21,958 nt of DNA. It comes from CAYYOS01 sp964473355 (GTDB taxonomy: Bacteria > Pseudomonadota > Gammaproteobacteria > Burkholderiales > REEB80). A program made the translations under genes and the position numbers. The stretch covers positions 1-21,958 of the forward strand of contig CAYYOS010000025.1 of the NCBI GenBank assembly GCA_964473355.1, written 5' to 3'. The notes beneath the pieces were generated by a model. It ran no database searches, was not told the origin of the DNA, and saw nothing but the letters and a program-made list of their open reading frames with translations. This document shows, piece after piece, positions 1-7,107 of this stretch (positions are counted from its first letter, which is position 1; every line of letters begins with the position of its first letter).

Positions 1-798
1 CATAGCCGTCGCGCGCCCGGACCGTTCGTCGCCTTCAATTGTGGGGCTCTTTCCGAAGACCTGGCAGCCACCGAGTTGTTTGGTTATGAAAAAGGCGCGT
101 TTACAGGTGCGCAAAACCGCAAGCTAGGACTCTTCGAGGCGGCGAATAATGGCACCTTATTTCTCGACGAAGTCGCCGAGCTGCCACCGTCAGTTCAGGT
201 CAAACTGTTGCGCGTGTTGCAGGAGCGTGAAGTATTGCGCGTCGGCGCGGTCGAACCTGTGAAGATCGACGTGCGCGTGCTCGCGGCCAGCAACCGTGAC
301 CTCAAGGAAGCGGTCGATGCGGGACACCTGCGCAGCGACCTTTATTTCCGTTTTAACGTAGTGACATTATCGCTGCCGCCGCTACGCGAGCGGCGCGACG
401 ATATTCCACTACTGGCGTATTTCTTGTTGCGCAAGTTCGCGGTTACGATGGATCGTCCGCTGAAGGAAATTACGCCGGAAGCCATGCAGCGCCTCACTGA
501 ATATGACTATCCCGGCAATGTGCGCGAGCTGTCCAACTTTATTGAGCGCGGCGCGGCACTGGCACAGGGCGAGGTTCTCGACGTCGAGCATTTACCCCAA
601 CATCTGGGCAAGCTCACCGTGCGCGTGTTCACGCCGAGCGCAGCCGCAGCGCCCACAACGCTAGAAGCGCGGGAAAAAGAGTATATCCTGCAAGCGCTCG
701 AGCTTGCCCATGGCAACCGCAGCGAAGCCGCCCGCATGCTCGGTATCGACCGCGTGTCCTTGTGGCGTAAACTCAAAAAATACGGCATGAATGAATAA
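1..798 (+). CDS. Sigma-54-dependent transcriptional activator, C-terminal part (5' end outside window)
   Basis: The frame is open from the first base, so the gene is cut by the window edge; 265 residues are visible. They cover the AAA+ domain after Walker A plus a DNA-binding tail. GAFTGA, the loop that contacts sigma-54, is at visible residues 32-37. Walker B (LFLDEV) is at 53-58, sensor I (ASNRD) near 96-100, arginine-finger candidates are R111 and R117, and the sensor II motif GNVREL is at 172-177. Residues 227-263 form a Fis-type helix-turn-helix (GNRSEAARMLGIDRVSLWRKLKKYG). Proteins of this family remodel RNA polymerase-sigma-54 at -24/-12 promoters using ATP. The sensory N-terminus (receiver, GAF or PAS) is not visible, so the signal and target genes are unknown. 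It converges on the transporter gene to its right with 57 bases between. The family call is secure; the subtype is not. Confidence 0.95.
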   Translation, partial: HSRRAPGPFVAFNCGALSEDLAATELFGYEKGAFTGAQNRKLGLFEAANNGTLFLDEVAELPPSVQVKLLRVLQEREVLRVGAVEPVKIDVRVLAASNRDLKEAVDAGHLRSDLYFRFNVVTLSLPPLRERRDDIPLLAYFLLRKFAVTMDRPLKEITPEAMQRLTEYDYPGNVRELSNFIERGAALAQGEVLDVEHLPQHLGKLTVRVFTPSAAAAPTTLEAREKEYILQALELAHGNRSEAARMLGIDRVSLWRKLKKYGMNE

Positions 799-855
799 AC
801 CGAAATTGGATATGCTGGGGTTCGTTGCGCGACTGACGCCGTTGGAGCCCCTACC

Positions 856-2010
856 CTACACCGACCCAGGATGCCACCCGACTGTAGCCAGCATTACAAA
901 AAACCCCAGCACGTAAGCGACGATCACATGCCAACCTTCCTTCACCCACTTCCAAGTATTTTTAATTTGTGGGTGTTTAGCACTTAGAGCAACACCCGCG
1001 GATGAGCCAAACCATAACATGGAGCCGCCAAATCCCACTGCAAACGCCAATATTCCCCAATCGTAGCCGCCTTGATACAAAGCCAGCGCGGTGAGTGGGA
1101 TATTGTCAAAAAAAGCACTGACGAATCCCAGGGCAAAACTGCTTTGCCATGAAGGCGTGGGTAAGGTTTCAACCGGCATGAGGCTAGCACCTAGCACGAG
1201 CGCGATTAAAAATACGGCACCCCGCCAGGCACTTTGCATTTCCTTCCAATCTGTAGTGCGAAAAAACGCACCTAAAATCAAGGCGGCCCATAAGCCTGCT
1301 GCCGGAAAATCAAACCAAATATTGGCGAAAATAGTGGCGAGGATAATCACTATGACAATGAGCACGCGCCCAAAATCGACGCTGACGTTGGCGTTATGGC
1401 TGACATCTATGGGCTGATAGCGCTCTTGCGCACGGCTCGCTACAATCCCGGAAAAGGCAATGGCGACTATCGCGGCGATGGCCGCCTTCGCCACCACCAG
1501 TGCTGGCACGCCTGCGACCCACATCATCGTGGTTGTCGTATCGCCAATGACGGAACCCGCACCGCCGGCGTTTGCCGCGGCAACAATCGCTGCTAGGTAT
1601 CCAATGCTTACCCTGTCTTTGTAGAGTTTGTTGGCCATCACGCCACCGATAATTGCTGCCGCAATATTATCCAAAAAAGAGGAAAGCACGCCGACCATAA
1701 CCAGCAAGATAAACCCTCCGTGCCAGCGTGAAGGCAGCCAGCGCGGTAGCCACTCGGGAATGCCCGCCTCCTCAAAATGCTTAGCGAGTAACGCGAAGCC
1801 TAAAAGTAGACCAAATAAATTTAGGAGTAAACGCCATTCGTGCTTAATATGCTCAACGGCATCTAGGTCTTGAAAACCGAGTTTATAAAGGGCAATGACA
1901 AGCAAACCACCTAACGCAATTTCCAGATTGCGGGCATGGAAAAAAGCGATGCCGAATAAGGTGGCAGCGAAAAACAAAAATTCTAACGGTATGTCAAAAA
2001 AGCTAGTCAC
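856..2010 (-). CDS. NhaD/ArsB/citrate-type ion transporter (putative Na+/H+ antiporter)
   Basis: A 384-residue, very hydrophobic protein with roughly ten to eleven membrane segments. It has the two-fold signature of the ion transporter superfamily: SFLDNIAAAIIGG (residues 111-123) in the first half and AFFDNIPLTAL in the second. GDTTTTMMW at 156-164 resembles the GD-TTT-MW element of NhaD antiporters, so sodium/proton exchange in the inner membrane is the likeliest role; a dicarboxylate or arsenite carrier is possible. I chose the GTG start at 2010 because AAGGA lies six bases upstream and the protein then begins with a normal amphipathic N-terminus. The frame stays open to a TTG at 2070, but those 20 extra residues have no ribosome-binding site. 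The gene is transcribed away from purC. Substrate not determinable from sequence. Confidence 0.82.
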   Translation of the reverse strand: MTSFFDIPLEFLFFAATLFGIAFFHARNLEIALGGLLVIALYKLGFQDLDAVEHIKHEWRLLLNLFGLLLGFALLAKHFEEAGIPEWLPRWLPSRWHGGFILLVMVGVLSSFLDNIAAAIIGGVMANKLYKDRVSIGYLAAIVAAANAGGAGSVIGDTTTTMMWVAGVPALVVAKAAIAAIVAIAFSGIVASRAQERYQPIDVSHNANVSVDFGRVLIVIVIILATIFANIWFDFPAAGLWAALILGAFFRTTDWKEMQSAWRGAVFLIALVLGASLMPVETLPTPSWQSSFALGFVSAFFDNIPLTALALYQGGYDWGILAFAVGFGGSMLWFGSSAGVALSAKHPQIKNTWKWVKEGWHVIVAYVLGFFVMLATVGWHPGSV

Positions 2011-2131
2011 ACATAATCCTTCGCTCCAATATAGATGGGCTTCACTCAGTACAAAGTTTTTTAAGGCCAAGAATTCCGTTGAGCACGCTTCCCATGTTAA
2101 TCAATAGCTCAGCTTTAGAAAACTCGGATGA

Positions 2132-2137
2132 TATAAT
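2132..2137 (+). promoter_or_regulatory. Possible -10 element of purC
   Basis: A perfect TATAAT lies 37 bases before the purC ATG in the divergent spacer between the transporter and purC. No good -35 hexamer is present 16-18 bases upstream (the best is TCAGCT-like), so the promoter is only suggested. I see no PurR-type palindrome. Confidence 0.4.
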
Positions 2138-2173
2138 TCCGCAAGCCCATAAATTACACCCTCGAGAGCCAAC

Positions 2174-3021
2174 ATGCCGCTTTTTAATTCCACCCTCACC
2201 AGTTTAAAATTGATTAACCGCGGCAAGGTTCGCGATATTTATGAGATTGATGCGTCGCGGCTTTTAATCATCACAACCGATCGGCTTTCGGCTTTTGATG
2301 TGATTCTACCCACACCTATTCCGGACAAAGGTAAAGTTCTTACCGCGCTTTCTAATTTTTGGTTTTACAAGCTTGCGTCAATAATTCCTAACCATTTAAC
2401 CGGTGAAACCCCCGAATCCGTTACGGCCACGGAAGACCACGCTCAGGTTAAGGATCGTGCGATCGTCGTCAAGCGTTTGCAGCCACTGCCTATCGAAGCC
2501 ATCGTCCGAGGCTATTTGGTAGGCTNNNNNNNNNNGGTATTAAGCTGCCACCAGGACTGCTCGAAGCGGCGAAACTACCCCACCCGCTTTTCACGCCCTC
2601 AACTAAAGCTGAGGCCGGCGCGCACGATGAAAATATAACATTACAGCAAAGCGCTAAATTATTAGGCGATGCATTATCGGAAAAAGTTGCAGCCATTAGC
2701 GTGGCACTGTACCAGGCAGCAGCGGATTACGCGCTGACCAAAGGCATCATTATCGCCGATACGAAATTTGAATTTGGTTTAGATGAAAATCAAAAATTGT
2801 ATTTAATCGATGAAGTGCTGACCCCGGATTCTTCCCGCTTTTGGCCGGCTGAAAATTACCGGCCAGGCACTAACCCGCCAAGCTATGATAAGCAGTATGT
2901 ACGTGACTACCTGGAAACACTGCACTGGAACAAAAAGCCCCCTGCCCCGGAATTGCCCGCCGACGTTGCCTTAAAAACTGCTGACAAATATCGGCAAGCA
3001 CTGCTCGCGCTTAAGGGTTAG
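2174..3021 (+). CDS. purC: SAICAR synthetase PurC, interrupted by an assembly gap
   Basis: Phosphoribosylaminoimidazole-succinocarboxamide synthase joins CAIR and aspartate using ATP in cytosolic purine synthesis. The first half (ATG 2174 to the Ns) carries RGKVRDIYE, TDRLSAFDV and EAIVRGYLVG. The second half, open from 2536 in another frame, carries GIKLPPGL, FTPSTKAEAGAHDENI, IIADTKFEFG and the C-terminal DEVLTPDSSRFW. Together they make a near-complete long-form PurC, about 295 residues once the gap is filled. The frame change coincides exactly with the ten Ns, so it reflects an unsized gap, not a biological frameshift. The ribosome-binding site is weak (GAGAG). The gene stands alone, divergent from the transporter. 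Identity is certain; intactness is inferred. Confidence 0.95.
2526..2535. other. Assembly gap (10 N) inside purC
   Basis: Ten Ns fall between RGYLVG and GIKLPPGL. In family members about 13 residues (SGWK-YQ-GxVC-like) sit here. That predicts about 38 missing bases, a length that would also restore the frame, so the ten Ns are a placeholder. Confidence 0.97.
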
Positions 3022-3152
3022 CGGCTTGCGTAGGAAGTTTTTCCATATCCTTTTCGCGCATATTCTTCCGTATACCTCGCGGTAAGCCAAAGCACATCGA
3101 ACGGTTTACTTTACGCTTTGGAGAGCAGCCATTGGGATCCCGCCGGCTTACT

Positions 3153-3359
3153 TTACGCATCGATATCTGGAACCAATTCGCCCTCCAATTTATAAATAAA
3201 ATCCTTAAGTTGAAGTTTGCGTTTTTTTAAACGCGCTAGACGCAATTGATCCACATGAACACTTTCGCTCAGGCGAGATATAACGTCATCCAAATCGCGA
3301 TGCTCCTGGCGCAACTCCTGTAGTTTTCTGCGGATTTCCTGCTCTTCTTCGTCCAGCAT
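3153..3359 (-). CDS. YdcH-like DUF465 small coiled-coil protein
   Basis: A 68-residue, highly charged and almost entirely helical protein. The N-terminal half is acidic and heptad-like (MLDEEEQEIRRKLQELRQEHRDLDD). The C-terminal half carries the conserved DUF465/YdcH signature: LRLARLKKRKLQLKDFIYKLE followed by a short PD tail. The family's biochemical role is not established; these are soluble short coiled coils common in proteobacteria. The ATG at 3359 is preferred because GGAG lies five bases before it; a GTG two codons earlier would touch the GGAG. A good promoter lies just upstream (3386-3413). The gene is divergent from the yqhA-like gene and converges on purC. Confidence 0.88.
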   Translation of the reverse strand: MLDEEEQEIRRKLQELRQEHRDLDDVISRLSESVHVDQLRLARLKKRKLQLKDFIYKLEGELVPDIDA

Positions 3360-3385
3360 TGACACTCCATTGACGGGTTAAGCCC

Positions 3386-3413
3386 ATTATGTCTCGTTTA
3401 AGCGTTTTTTCAA
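3386..3413 (-). promoter_or_regulatory. Sigma-70-type promoter for the DUF465 gene
   Basis: Read on the minus strand, TTGAAA (3413-3408) and CATAAT (3391-3386) are separated by 16 bases, each one mismatch from consensus. The predicted transcription start is about 20 bases before the ATG at 3359. Confidence 0.6.
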
Positions 3414-3483
3414 GCTATTTAAAGCCTTGCCTGGAGTGACCGCAATTCAGGTATCATGGCGATTTTTGGAAGAAGCGAACAAC

Positions 3484-4011
3484 ATGGACGGGATTCGATC
3501 AAGCCCCGGCTTGGGGCTACTAAGCACCTTTATTTTTGCCAGCCGTTGGCTGCAAGCACCGCTATACGTGGGTTTAATTATTGCGCAAGGCGTCTACGTG
3601 TACCGTTTTGTAGTGGAATTGATGCATTTAGTATGGACGGCGGCGTCCATTGACGAAACGCAGATAATGTTGGCCGTGTTAGGTTTAATAGACGTGGTCA
3701 TGATAGCCAATTTGCTCATTATGGTAATTATTGGCGGCTATGAAACTTTTGTTTCACGGCTGCACCTTCAGGGCCACCCCGATCAGCCAGAATGGCTCTC
3801 CGAAGTGAATGCCAGCACCATGAAAATTAAACTATCCATGGCGTTAATCGGTATTTCCTCTATTCATCTCTTAAAAACTTTTATCAACGCGCCGCAAATG
3901 GCGAACAATACCATTATGTGGCAGGTCATTATCCACATTTCGTTTCTAGTTTCCGCGATGGCCATGGCCTATACGGCCAAGATGATGCAGGAACACCCCA
4001 CAAAAGCGTGA
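3484..4011 (+). CDS. yqhA: YqhA family (UPF0114) inner-membrane protein
   Basis: A 175-residue membrane protein resembling E. coli YqhA throughout: SRWLQAPLYVGL near residues 20-31, a central GLIDVVMIANLLIMVIIGGYETFVS, then ISSIHLLKTFI and a final WQVIIHISFLVSA segment. Four membrane helices are predicted by eye. The function is unknown; the family is widespread in proteobacteria and sometimes called a putative transporter. I use the ATG at 3484, preceded by GGAAG, which aligns with the usual N-terminus. The frame is open to a TTG at 3427, but the extra residues look non-coding. Its stop overlaps the GTG of the adenosyltransferase gene as GTGA, which suggests coupled translation. Confidence 0.88.
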   Translation: MDGIRSSPGLGLLSTFIFASRWLQAPLYVGLIIAQGVYVYRFVVELMHLVWTAASIDETQIMLAVLGLIDVVMIANLLIMVIIGGYETFVSRLHLQGHPDQPEWLSEVNASTMKIKLSMALIGISSIHLLKTFINAPQMANNTIMWQVIIHISFLVSAMAMAYTAKMMQEHPTKA

Positions 4012-4568
4012 CTTCACGAGGAAATCGCCTGTCGAAAATCGTCACGAAAACCGGCGATGATGGCACCACCGGTTTGGGCGACGGTTCACGTGTCGAAAAA
4101 GATCACTTGCGGATTGAAGCGCTGGGCGATATCGATGAATTGAACAGTCAATTGGGCGTATTGCTAGCTGAGAATTTGCCAGCAGATGTCAGCAATATTT
4201 TTACACGCATACAACACGATTTGTTTGATTTGGGCGGCGAGCTAAGCATACCCGGTGCGATTATGCTGACTACCGAAAAAATTACTTATCTAGAAACGCA
4301 CATCGCTCAACTCAACGCTACATTGCGTCCCTTAAAGGAATTTATTTTGCCCGGGGGTTCGCGCCCCGCAGCAATTTGCCACGTTGCCCGCACCCTCGCC
4401 CGGCGGGCCGAACGTCGCTTAGTTGCACTGCGGCGCATCAATCCGGTTTCCGACATTAGTCTGGTTTACTTAAACCGCTTATCGGATTTGTTATTTGTGA
4501 TGTGCCGAGCTTTAAACCGCATGTTGCAGCATGATGACTTGCTGTGGCAGCCGGCTCAAAAATCGTGA
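4008..4568 (+). CDS. PduO-type cob(I)alamin adenosyltransferase
   Basis: A 186-residue cytosolic enzyme that transfers the adenosyl group of ATP to cob(I)alamin to give coenzyme B12. The N-terminal ATP loop is TKTGDDGTTGLGDGSR (13-28). ALGDIDELNSQLG, FILPGGS, then CHVARTLARRAERR and the VYLNRLSDLLFVMCRALNR helix are all typical of the PduO family. The start is ambiguous. A GTG at 4008 overlaps the yqhA stop (GTGA) and gives MTSRGNRLSKI, matching the common family start GNRLSKI. Seven codons on, a CTG at 4029 has a well-spaced GAGGA, but CTG starts are rare and the conserved GNR would be lost. The gene converges on btuF, three bases away, suggesting a B12 salvage pair. Confidence 0.93.
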   Translation: MTSRGNRLSKIVTKTGDDGTTGLGDGSRVEKDHLRIEALGDIDELNSQLGVLLAENLPADVSNIFTRIQHDLFDLGGELSIPGAIMLTTEKITYLETHIAQLNATLRPLKEFILPGGSRPAAICHVARTLARRAERRLVALRRINPVSDISLVYLNRLSDLLFVMCRALNRMLQHDDLLWQPAQKS

Positions 4569-4571
4569 GAC

Positions 4572-5318
4572 TTATTTAGGACTCGGCGACACCGCTTTCT
4601 TGGCCAATCTCACGCTGTCTAAAAATTGGCATAGTCGGTCGGTCCCTACTAGAATTCGAGGTGTGGGTCGATGAAGGTAATCAGCGGGAATGGAGTAAAT
4701 GTGCCTATCTTTGACCGCGCCAAGCTCAGGATAAGCTTCCCAATATTTAATGGCATCTGCCATGGGTCGGGTGGTAATAATCGCGTCCGGTTGTGCGATT
4801 AATATATCTTCTATACCAATCCGCGGCGTGAGTATTTTCAGGTCGGCAAAAATATTGACGCCCCCGCAACGCGATATTACATCGCTAATGCTATGCGTGC
4901 CATTTACCGTCATCAATGGTGCATGCCACACCTCGTAAAAAACCTTTGGTTGCGTCATATTGGTTTTGCGTAGTCGTGCGAGGTTAAACTCGAACTGCTC
5001 AGCGGCTGCTTCCGCGCTAGGCTGGCGCGCGGTTAATTTTCCTATATTGCGTAGCGTCGCCGGGATGTCTTCAAGTGTACTCATTTCTGTCATGTAAACC
5101 GGTATCTTTAACTTGGTGAGTTTTCGCGTATCTAATCCCGCATTGCCTGTCTGCCAACCGATTACCAGGTCTGGCCGCAAGCTTATTAGGCGCTCGTAAT
5201 CTATTGTTGAAAAATTACCTACAACGGGAAGTGCTCGCGCGGCAGCCGGGTAATCGCTATAAGTGGAAACACCGACCAATAGATCCCCCGCGCCGGCCGC
5301 AAAAACGAGTTCCGTCAC
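4572..5318 (-). CDS. btuF: BtuF-like periplasmic vitamin B12-binding protein
   Basis: The substrate-binding protein of an ABC importer. GVSTYSDYP, LISLRPDLVIGW, the long linker helix around SAEAAAEQFEFNLARL, SRCGGVNIFADL and a C-terminal RPTPRILVGTDRLCQFLD match the BtuF/class III binding-protein fold. The coordinates use the first conventional start, GTG 5318. That start cannot be the whole gene: the same frame continues upstream as KRIVSLAPHVTEL, the first strand of the fold, preceded by a signal-peptide-like stretch (see 5319-5447). No btuC or btuD is in the window. No cobalamin riboswitch precedes it; the upstream gene's terminator lies within about 20 bases of the extended coding region. 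B12 as ligand is inferred from similarity and from the adenosyltransferase next door; heme or siderophore is less likely. Confidence 0.85.
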   Translation of the reverse strand: MTELVFAAGAGDLLVGVSTYSDYPAAARALPVVGNFSTIDYERLISLRPDLVIGWQTGNAGLDTRKLTKLKIPVYMTEMSTLEDIPATLRNIGKLTARQPSAEAAAEQFEFNLARLRKTNMTQPKVFYEVWHAPLMTVNGTHSISDVISRCGGVNIFADLKILTPRIGIEDILIAQPDAIITTRPMADAIKYWEAYPELGAVKDRHIYSIPADYLHRPTPRILVGTDRLCQFLDSVRLAKKAVSPSPK

Positions 5319-5447
5319 ATGTGGCGCAAGGCTAACGATGCGCTTGGCGGGCGCATAAGCATTGCTGAAACCAGGGCTGACGTTGTTGGCATGGATGAGG
5401 CCGCTATGGAAAAATCCGGCAAGCCCGATAAGGCATATAAACTTCCG
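5319..5447 (-). other. In-frame N-terminal extension of btuF lacking a normal start codon
   Basis: Reading upstream of GTG 5318 in frame gives a basic RK pair, a hydrophobic core (FICLIGLAGFF), small residues suited to cleavage, then KRIVSLAPH, which belongs to the mature BtuF fold. The frame has no stop but also no ATG, GTG or TTG back into the terminator. An ATG at 5436-5434 with GGAAG five bases upstream sits one frame off and reaches a stop at 5404. Removing one C after that ATG would give MLIGLAGFF and restore the gene. Either one base is wrong or inserted, or an unusual codon (ATA 5438) is used. Confidence 0.75.
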
Positions 5448-5454
5448 CGCTGAG

Positions 5455-5488
5455 AAAAAAAATGCCCCGCATATTTGATATGCGGGGC
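5455..5488 (-). terminator. Rho-independent terminator of the Ig-like protein gene
   Basis: An 11-bp perfect stem (GCCCCGCATAT, 5464-5474, with 5478-5488) closed by a 3-base loop. On the minus strand it is followed by A and eight Ts. It starts 24 bases after the stop codon of the 5513-6844 gene. Confidence 0.95.
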
Positions 5489-5512
5489 GGGTGGGCCTAG
5501 GATTGAAAACGT

Positions 5513-6844
5513 TTATTTTTGAATAAGAAATATTTTAGTGTCCTTCGACTGATTGTCTTTGGCAGCAGTTAAACTAACTTCATATCGCGCTCCGCGTACC
5601 GCTAGGGGCGGGTTAAATGAAAATTCAAAATTTCCATTTTGGTCTGCGCGTAAAGTCTCTTTAAATATACCTTGATTCACGCCGAAAAAGCCAGCGACAG
5701 AAGCCGTAGCCGTCACCTCGGCTTCTATCGATGCATTGGGGGCTGTCCTACCACGTATCTGAATAGGGCCCGTCGGAACAGCACTGTTATTAGCCGGTGA
5801 AATAACGTCTAAAAACAATTGAGCGGGAGTCGCGTAGCCTTGCGCCGAGGTTTGAAAGCTCCAGCCACTGCGCATCGCATTGCCAGCATAATCCCGCGCA
5901 GAAACTTCGACGCGATGAGTTCCGGCCGGTAAATTTCGTGGACGATAGCTAAAAAATTGAGGGGTTATATCGGCGTTGCTAGTGACATCCCGACCATCCA
6001 CGACGATTTTAACCGTACGCGGATCTACGCCCGCGCCACGGCCATCCTCAAAGGTTCCGGAAATCCCAAATTGGGGTGTCATCCAGACTTGATCCCCCTC
6101 TTTCGGTTGTACATTCCTAACCACCGGCGGTTCACGATCATTTATAAATGCCTGATCTAGGCGTGAGCGAACTGTTTGCCCTTCATGTTGCAACGTAGCT
6201 GTAATATCCACGCCCGGCGGCAAATTGTCTTGGCGGCGAACGGTATAGCGCCCTTCATAAACGCCGGCTCTTACCTCGCTCATCGGAAGATTAGCAGCGA
6301 TACCTTCTATAGCGAAACTCGCGCGCGCGCCCGGCGTGCCCAGTAAAGTAAATTTCATTTCAGTACCGGCCTCGATTCGATCGACAGGCGTAACGGAAAA
6401 ACGCTCTATGATAATCGCGCCAGGAGCTTTAGGCTTGACTGCTTGAGGCGGAACTGGCGTCGGAGCAGGCGTAGCCCCACCCAGCCGCTGGCTTAATTGA
6501 GAAGTGGTAGCATAGCGACCCACTTTCAAAGTAGCGCGTACCGGCAAGTGAGTTGCGATCCGATCTTTTTTTCTAATTGTGTAACTGGCCTCATACACAC
6601 CAGGATCGACCTCGCGCATCGTAATGGTCCGTGGAACACCCGGGATGCGTAGGGAGGCCCTGCCTCGCGGCGTGCCCTCTAACGTGAAATTCAATTCATT
6701 TCCGGCAGTTAAATCCTCTGAATCTTCGACTGTTAGACTATCAATAACAGGCACGACGGCTGTGGCGTAGCGGGGTGCGGCGCTTACGTAGCCGGTTCCG
6801 AGGCTCATTATCAACGCGGCACACATAAATAACTGTTTTATCAT
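5513..6844 (-). CDS. Secreted protein with a duplicated beta-rich module and two Ig-like domains
   Basis: 443 residues. Residues 1-22 are a Sec signal peptide (MIKQ, hydrophobic core, cleavage near SAA). Two copies of one module follow, about 46-117 and 159-230. Both share the pattern AGxExxFTLxGTPxxRASxxIxG, MxEVxxGVYExxYTxRxxD and a beta-rich end, and are joined by a proline-rich linker (125-141). Residues 237-333 form an Ig-like domain (EPPVVRNVQPKEGDQV, DGRDVTSNADIT, HRVEVSARDYAGN). Residues 340-443 form another (DVISPANNSAVP). No catalytic motif, lipobox or transmembrane anchor is visible, so it should be periplasmic or outer-surface, perhaps binding cell wall or polymer. The start is firm: AAGGAG seven bases before the ATG. 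Single gene with its own terminator. The modules resemble repeats in cell-envelope proteins; function unknown. Confidence 0.82.
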   Translation of the reverse strand: MIKQLFMCAALIMSLGTGYVSAAPRYATAVVPVIDSLTVEDSEDLTAGNELNFTLEGTPRGRASLRIPGVPRTITMREVDPGVYEASYTIRKKDRIATHLPVRATLKVGRYATTSQLSQRLGGATPAPTPVPPQAVKPKAPGAIIIERFSVTPVDRIEAGTEMKFTLLGTPGARASFAIEGIAANLPMSEVRAGVYEGRYTVRRQDNLPPGVDITATLQHEGQTVRSRLDQAFINDREPPVVRNVQPKEGDQVWMTPQFGISGTFEDGRGAGVDPRTVKIVVDGRDVTSNADITPQFFSYRPRNLPAGTHRVEVSARDYAGNAMRSGWSFQTSAQGYATPAQLFLDVISPANNSAVPTGPIQIRGRTAPNASIEAEVTATASVAGFFGVNQGIFKETLRADQNGNFEFSFNPPLAVRGARYEVSLTAAKDNQSKDTKIFLIQK

Positions 6845-6903
6845 TTTAATTCTCCTTAAGTTGCTTTAGTTTGATCCCGACAGGCGGTTATTAGTTCGCC
6901 AAT

Positions 6904-6932
6904 AAAAAAGCCCGCTTGCGCGGGCTATTTTT
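6904..6932 (-). terminator. Bidirectional hairpin terminator after rpmG
   Basis: A 7-bp perfect stem AGCCCGC / GCGGGCT (6909-6915 with 6920-6926) with a 4-base loop. It has A-rich and T-rich flanks on both sides, so it could stop transcription in either direction. On the minus strand it lies just after the rpmG stop. Confidence 0.88.
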
Positions 6933-6943
6933 AATCGTCTTTT

Positions 6944-7099
6944 TTACTTGAGTTTAGTTTCCTTATAACTCACGTGCTTTCTTGCCACAGGATCAAATTT
7001 TTTAATCTCCAATTTTTCCGGCTTGGTGCGCTTATTCTTTGTGGTCGTATAAAAGTGCCCGGTGCCGGCGGAGGATTCTAGTTTAATTTTCTCTCTCAT
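6944..7099 (-). CDS. rpmG: 50S ribosomal protein L33
   Basis: A 51-residue basic protein: MREKIKLESSAGTGHFYTTT, then KNKRTKPEKLEIKKFDPVARKHVSYKETKLK. This is the cysteine-free form of L33, without the zinc-binding CxxC pairs found in paralogues. It lacks the few leading residues (MAKG-like) present in many proteobacterial copies; the codons upstream in frame contain no start. GGAGA sits four bases before the ATG. It lies eight bases after the rpmB stop and is surely cotranscribed with it. The large-subunit location near the E site is known for the family. Confidence 0.97.
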   Translation of the reverse strand: MREKIKLESSAGTGHFYTTTKNKRTKPEKLEIKKFDPVARKHVSYKETKLK

Positions 7100-7107
7100 G
7101 CCGTCTC

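Noticed and set aside
316..335. Non-consensus residues after the EFDD motif of RelA, with NAYRSLHT instead of NGYQSIHT (protein positions 327-334, not bases)
   Set aside because: As I recall, betaproteobacterial RelA proteins commonly vary here, so this is not a sign of inactivation.
2011..2070. TTG start at 2070 for the ion transporter
   Set aside because: GTG 2010 has AAGGA at ideal spacing, while the 20 extra residues have no ribosome-binding site and look non-coding.
3087..3121. Inverted repeat CCAAAGC / GCTTTGG after purC
   Set aside because: The 7-bp arms are separated by 21 bases and no T-run follows, so it is not a credible rho-independent terminator.
5455..5512. Search for a cobalamin riboswitch upstream of btuF
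   Set aside because: Only the terminator hairpin of the preceding gene is present and the space is far too short for the riboswitch core.
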